Shown: one piece after another, positions 5,554 to 7,935 of the stretch | How the letters are laid out: every line of letters starts with the position of its first letter | Position numbering within the stretch: position 1 is the first letter of the stretch | Source: Propionibacteriaceae bacterium | GTDB taxonomy: Bacteria > Actinomycetota > Actinomycetes > Propionibacteriales > Propionibacteriaceae | DNA: 7,935 bases | Direction: 5' to 3' | NCBI GenBank assembly: GCA_031260385.1 | Contig: JAIRKB010000270.1 | Coordinates: forward strand, 1 to 7,935 | The notes under the pieces: model-generated | Databases searched by the model: none | Told to the model about the DNA's origin: nothing | What the model saw: only the letters and a program-made list of their open reading frames with translations | Program-made: the position numbers and the translations under genes

Positions 5554-5576
5554 AGTGCACGGGGATGCACTAGGCT
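5554..5576 (+). promoter_or_regulatory. Palindrome AGTGCA-N6-TGCACT overlapping a TAGGCT -10 box before ltaE
   Basis: AGTGCA (5554-5559) and TGCACT (5566-5571) are perfect inverted arms around six bases. The right arm runs into TAGGCT (5571-5576), the same -10 hexamer as in the M23 promoter. No -35 match is found at 17-18 bases; TTGACC at 5541-5546 is 24 bases away. Transcription from this -10 would begin at about 5582-5584, on the GTG at 5583, suggesting a leaderless mRNA, a form common in actinobacteria. A repressor bound to the palindrome would cover the -10. Function is inferred. Confidence 0.45.
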
Positions 5577-6611
5577 GTGGGGGTGGATTTACGTAGTGAT
5601 ACTTTGACTGCTCCCTCGGTGGGGATGCGGGAGGCAATGGCGGGGGCCCCGGTGGGGGATGATGTTTATGCGGAGGACCCGACGGTTAACCGGCTTCAGG
5701 AGTATGGGGCTGAGTTGTTGGGGCAGGAGGCGGCGCTGTTTTGTGCGACTGGGTCTTTGGCGAATTTGTTGGGGATTTGGTTGGTTGCGGAGCGGGGGGT
5801 TGAGGTTTTATGTGATGAGCGGGCTCATATTGTTAGGGCGGAGCTGGGGGCGCATGGGGCGTTGCATGGGATTACGACTCGGACTTGGCGATCGGTTGAT
5901 GGGGTGGCGCGGTTGGAGCAGATTGAGGCTGAGGTGTCACATATTGGGGGGCATTTGGTGAAGACGGCGGCGATTGAGATTGAGAATACGTTGAACTTTG
6001 CTTCGGGGGCGATTCAGCCGTTGGAGGAGGTTCGCGGGATTTCTCAGTTTGCGGCCGGTCATGGGTTGGGGGTTCATCTTGATGGGGCTCGGCTGGGGAA
6101 TGCTTGTGTGGCTACGGGGCATTCGATGGGGGACTATGGGTCGTTGGCTACAACGGTGACCTTGTGTTTGTCTAAGGGCTTGGGGGCGCCGGTGGGGAGT
6201 TTGTTGGCGTCGACTAGGGAGAACATTGCTAAGGCTCGGGTCCAGCGTAAGCGGCTTGGGGGGGGCTGGCGTCAGGCGGGGGTTTTGGCCGCCGCGGGGC
6301 TGTATGCCCTTGAAAACAACGTAAATCGTTTGTCTGAGGATCATCGGGCGGCGCGGGGGTTTGCTGAGGAGGTGACCCGCCTGGCGCCTTGGGCGATTGG
6401 GGGGGAGATTCCGACCAATATCGTGGTAATCGACACCGGGAAACTGCCAGCCGATGAACTGCTCGCTCGGGCGGGTGCCCAGGGTCTGAAGTTGTCTAAG
6501 TTGGGTGATCATGAAGTACGGGCGGTCACCCACCTTGATGTGACCCACGAGGATTGTGTTGAGGCGGGGAAGATCGTTGCGGCGATTCTGGGGGAAGTCG
6601 AGCCCCGATGA
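5577..6611 (+). CDS. ltaE: Low-specificity L-threonine aldolase, PLP-dependent
   Basis: This 344-residue cytosolic enzyme of PLP fold type I cleaves L-threonine or L-allo-threonine to glycine and acetaldehyde. It aligns with E. coli LtaE from the first residues: DLRSDTLTAPS, PVGDDVYAEDPTV, H84 (E. coli H83, stacks on PLP), H126, HLD169GAR172 (PLP ring and carboxylate contacts), CLSK200GLGAPVGSLL with the Schiff-base lysine, GGGWRQAGVLAAAGLYAL, and a C-terminal VTHLDVT. E. coli ENTHN reads ENTLN here. The start is GTG at 5577 or 5583; the second gives MDLRSDTL, closest to the family start, and could be leaderless. Codons in the first three quarters are strongly G/T-ending (GGG, TTG, GCG), then shift to C-ending near 6370. 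The stop overlaps the next gene's ATG by four bases. Family is secure; the preferred stereoisomer is unknown. Confidence 0.95.
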   Translation: MGVDLRSDTLTAPSVGMREAMAGAPVGDDVYAEDPTVNRLQEYGAELLGQEAALFCATGSLANLLGIWLVAERGVEVLCDERAHIVRAELGAHGALHGITTRTWRSVDGVARLEQIEAEVSHIGGHLVKTAAIEIENTLNFASGAIQPLEEVRGISQFAAGHGLGVHLDGARLGNACVATGHSMGDYGSLATTVTLCLSKGLGAPVGSLLASTRENIAKARVQRKRLGGGWRQAGVLAAAGLYALENNVNRLSEDHRAARGFAEEVTRLAPWAIGGEIPTNIVVIDTGKLPADELLARAGAQGLKLSKLGDHEVRAVTHLDVTHEDCVEAGKIVAAILGEVEPR

Positions 6612-7255
6612 AGATCGCACACCTTGGTCACGCCTGCGTCTTGGTGGAAACCGCCACCACCCGGATTCTCTTCGATCCCGGGAACTTCTCGAATCAGTGG
6701 CATGACCTCGAAGACCTTGAGGCGATCGTTGTCACTCACGCTCACCCCGATCACATTGACCCGGTCAATATCGCTGGCCTGCTGGCGCTTAACCCGCAGG
6801 CTCAGATCCTGGTCGAGCCCGCCGTCCTGGAGATGGTTCCGCTGCCTAGCGCCCAGGCCCTCACCGCGGGTTCGACTGTTGATCTCGGCGCCGTTCGGCT
6901 CGAAGCGGTCGGCGGGCTCCACGCCCTCATCCATCGTGACATTCCCCAAATCGGAAATATCGGTGTAGTGGTCCGGGAACCCGCCGAGCCAACCTTCTGC
7001 CATCCCGGTGATGCCCTAGACGTCGTACCAACGGGTATCGACATCCTCGCCACCCCCGCCCACGGCCCCTGGTGTGCCATGAAAGAAACCATCGACTTTG
7101 TCCGCGCCGTCGGCGCCAAACAAGGCTTCCTGATCCATGATGGACTGATCAACGAACGCGGTTGGTCCCTAACCTTCAACCGCCTAAATGAAATGACCCC
7201 AACAAGATTCCTAGACCTGAGGGCAACCGGGCTCGTTGATCTGGTGACGAGGTAA
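6608..7255 (+). CDS. Metallo-beta-lactamase-fold metal-dependent hydrolase (UlaG-like), substrate unknown
   Basis: This encodes 215 residues of the MBL superfamily, close in style to the small UlaG/COG2220 type. The N-terminus (MKIAHLGHACVLVE, then TRILFDPG) is the typical opening beta sheet. Metal ligands are visible in order: H44-A-H46-P-D48-H49 (HxHxDH), H105 in GGLHAL, D135 in CHPGDAL, and H177 in FLIHDG. These would bind two metal ions. It has no signal peptide, so it is cytosolic, and is not expected to be a beta-lactamase. ATG 6608 overlaps the ltaE stop in ATGA, so translation is coupled and the two probably serve one process. Which compound it hydrolyses cannot be told. Codons are mostly C-ending, unlike the 5' part of ltaE. 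Confidence 0.9.
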   Translation: MKIAHLGHACVLVETATTRILFDPGNFSNQWHDLEDLEAIVVTHAHPDHIDPVNIAGLLALNPQAQILVEPAVLEMVPLPSAQALTAGSTVDLGAVRLEAVGGLHALIHRDIPQIGNIGVVVREPAEPTFCHPGDALDVVPTGIDILATPAHGPWCAMKETIDFVRAVGAKQGFLIHDGLINERGWSLTFNRLNEMTPTRFLDLRATGLVDLVTR

Positions 7256-7272
7256 GCCAAAGGCGACCCGAG

Positions 7273-7296
7273 CCAAAGGGGAGGGTTCTCTTTTGG
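7273..7296 (+). terminator. Hairpin after the MBL-fold gene
   Basis: Bases 7273-7282 can pair with 7287-7296 (CCAAAGG against CTTTTGG plus three inner pairs, two G-U) around a GGGT loop, 18 bases after the stop. The T-run lies in the 3' arm instead of after it. The same CCAAAGG also occurs at 7257-7263, and its complement CCTTTGG at 7334-7340, so alternative pairings are possible. Confidence 0.4.
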
Positions 7297-7304
7297 TGCC
7301 TTTA

Positions 7305-7334
7305 GGGACAGACCTCTACCCCCAGGTCCGTCTC
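7305..7334 (+). terminator. Second, longer hairpin after the MBL-fold gene
   Basis: Bases 7305-7315 pair with 7324-7334 over an 8-base loop. The stem is eleven positions with one A/C mismatch and one G-T wobble, and is followed by CTTTGG. Together with the preceding hairpin it probably ends the ltaE operon, although a long T-run is missing. Confidence 0.45.
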
Positions 7335-7368
7335 CTTTGGTCCCGCGAGAAATGGATTTTGCGGAAAC

Positions 7369-7377
7369 TGTGGATAA
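7369..7377 (-). other. Perfect DnaA-box 9-mer (TTATCCACA on the minus strand)
   Basis: TGTGGATAA on the + strand is the exact complement of the classical DnaA box. Only one copy was noticed in this gap, so this is not an origin. It may be a chance match or a DnaA-responsive site before the pilus gene. Confidence 0.35.
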
Positions 7378-7413
7378 CTCACCGGAATTTCTCCGTCGTT
7401 CCTAGTTTTTAGC

Positions 7414-7419
7414 TAGAGT
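7414..7419 (+). promoter_or_regulatory. Candidate -10 box TAGAGT upstream of the TadE-like gene
   Basis: TAGAGT fits TAnnnT and lies 33 bases before the ATG at 7453. The sequence 17-18 bases upstream (CTCCGT or TCTCCG) is not a recognisable -35. Transcription would begin near 7425-7427. The alternative GATAAC (7423-7428) is a weaker match. Confidence 0.3.
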
Positions 7420-7432
7420 ACTGATAACAAGG

Positions 7433-7456
7433 ATGTTGAATCGGGGGCGGGGATGA
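7433..7456 (+). CDS. Possible 7-residue leader ORF overlapping the TadE-like start
   Basis: ATG at 7433 opens MLNRGRG and stops at TGA 7454-7456, overlapping the ATG at 7453 as ATGA. It would begin only a few bases after a start site driven by TAGAGT. It could serve as a translation-coupling leader, since the main ATG has no clear ribosome-binding site beyond a G-run. A tiny frame can easily arise by chance. Confidence 0.2.
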   Translation: MLNRGRG

Positions 7457-7848
7457 GAAAGCTGATTGGTTCGCGAGTAGCCCGGGAGGCGGGCCGCCTG
7501 ACGGCGATGGTGCCGCTGGCGGGGTTGGCGGCGTTGATCTGTGTCGGCATTGCCGTGGATTTCTCCGGTCGAACCATTGAAGAACAGAACCTGCGGGACC
7601 TAGCATCGAGCTGCGCTAGGGTTGGCGCCCAGGTGCCGGGGATGGAGGAGTTATCCCTACTCGGGTCGGTTGAACGGGCTTACCAGTGTCTAGATGAGCA
7701 TGGTCGTTCCGGCACCGTCACCATCTCTGGTGACACCCTGACGGTGTATCTGGAAGATATTTATGTAACGAAGCTGCTTGGCATTATCAAGATTGACGAA
7801 CTACCGATCAGGGCAACGGCTAGCGCGACGATGATTACAAAGCCTTGA
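7453..7848 (+). CDS. TadE/TadG-like pilus-assembly membrane protein
   Basis: This encodes 131 residues. A short basic N-terminus (MRKLIGSRVAREAGR) leads into one hydrophobic helix at about 17-35, then VDFSGRTIEEQNLRDLASSCARVGAQ, a helical segment that fits the family pattern of VDxxGR followed by an Ala/Arg-rich helix. The remainder (GTVTISGDTLTVYLE, then TKLLGI and IRATASATM) reads as beta strands ending as in actinobacterial TadE/TadG-type pseudopilins. Such proteins sit in the cytoplasmic membrane and help assemble Flp/Tad pili. Three Cys (30, 54, 79) are present; 54 and 79 lie outside the membrane and could form a disulfide. No other tad gene is seen upstream in the window; the next gene begins 58 bases after the stop. 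ATG 7453 follows a run of G without a good Shine-Dalgarno. The family call is from pattern, not alignment. Confidence 0.7.
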   Translation: MRKLIGSRVAREAGRLTAMVPLAGLAALICVGIAVDFSGRTIEEQNLRDLASSCARVGAQVPGMEELSLLGSVERAYQCLDEHGRSGTVTISGDTLTVYLEDIYVTKLLGIIKIDELPIRATASATMITKP

Positions 7849-7906
7849 TAGTGGCAGGGGGTCACTTGATGGGGTGTACGGGAAAACAGGAATAGAAAGG
7901 CAGATT

Positions 7907-7935
7907 ATGCGAAAGAGACTATTGACCGCTACGGG
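7907..7935 (+). CDS. Start of a further gene, truncated by the window end
   Basis: ATG at 7907 is preceded by AAAGG (7896-7900) at an ideal six-base spacing. The nine visible codons read MRKRLLTAT, a basic start typical of a signal peptide or membrane anchor. It follows the TadE-like gene on the same strand, so it may be part of the same operon. Nothing more can be said about its product. Confidence 0.55.

Noticed and set aside
5937..6620. Long minus-strand open frame of 227 codons opposite ltaE
   Set aside because: It is the shadow of the G/T-rich ltaE codons; the product is an implausible Pro/Arg/Gln-rich chain with no motif, while the + strand gives a complete LtaE.
7851..7895. 14-codon GTG frame between the TadE-like gene and the next start
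   Set aside because: It is too short, has no ribosome-binding site and no conserved-looking content; the well-placed AAAGG before 7907 marks the next real start.

Overview
The window looks like the chromosome of a moderately GC-rich actinomycete (Actinomycetota). The grounds are a class II DAHP synthase that aligns by eye with Mycobacterium tuberculosis AroG, TAnnnT-type -10 hexamers, GTG and TTG starts, an NlpC/P60 hydrolase with an FtsX-type coiled coil, an acyltransferase with the actinobacterial LYRGRTG block, and a TadE/TadG-like protein. A placement near Propionibacteriales is only an impression. No phage, insertion-sequence transposase, CRISPR array, tRNA or rRNA was seen.

Layout. Positions 1-2556 hold a tandem array of secreted cell-wall hydrolases: the C-terminus of an M23 peptidase, a complete coiled-coil M23 peptidase (436-1488), and a coiled-coil NlpC/P60 peptidase (1567-2556). 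The two complete genes share a related N-terminal helical module but have different catalytic domains. Both promoters carry the same dyad, CTGAG-N16-CTCAG, around the -10 box. A small membrane-protein gene on the minus strand (2608-2988) converges on the array. Next come a PlsC-like acyltransferase (3075-3794) and aroG (3794-5170), overlapping in a TGATG junction. M. tuberculosis also has an NlpC/P60 gene (Rv2190c, RipC), an acyltransferase (Rv2182c) and aroG (Rv2178c) close together, so this part looks like a rearranged version of an old actinobacterial neighbourhood.

The 406-base gap 5171-5576 is the most unusual part. It begins with a 197-base element bounded by a perfect 30-base inverted repeat (5174-5203 and 5341-5370). 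Between the arms lie four or five smaller stem-loops, one with a T-run. About three imperfect G-rich tandem repeats of 38-39 bases follow (5381-5495), then a palindrome and -10 box just before the next start. The element could be a MITE-like insertion or a structured RNA or terminator. The surrounding DNA, about 4800-6370, is strongly G/T-rich on the + strand at silent positions, unlike its flanks.

Positions 5577-7255 hold a low-specificity threonine aldolase (ltaE) coupled by an ATGA overlap to a metallo-beta-lactamase-fold hydrolase. A 197-base gap then carries two hairpins and a perfect DnaA-box 9-mer. After it come a TadE/TadG-like pilus-assembly protein (7453-7848) and the first codons of another gene (7907 onward).

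Working together: the array should remodel peptidoglycan, probably with part of it under FtsEX control during division. plsC and aroG are housekeeping lipid and aromatic-amino-acid genes translated as a pair. ltaE and its partner form a small metabolic operon of unclear joint role.
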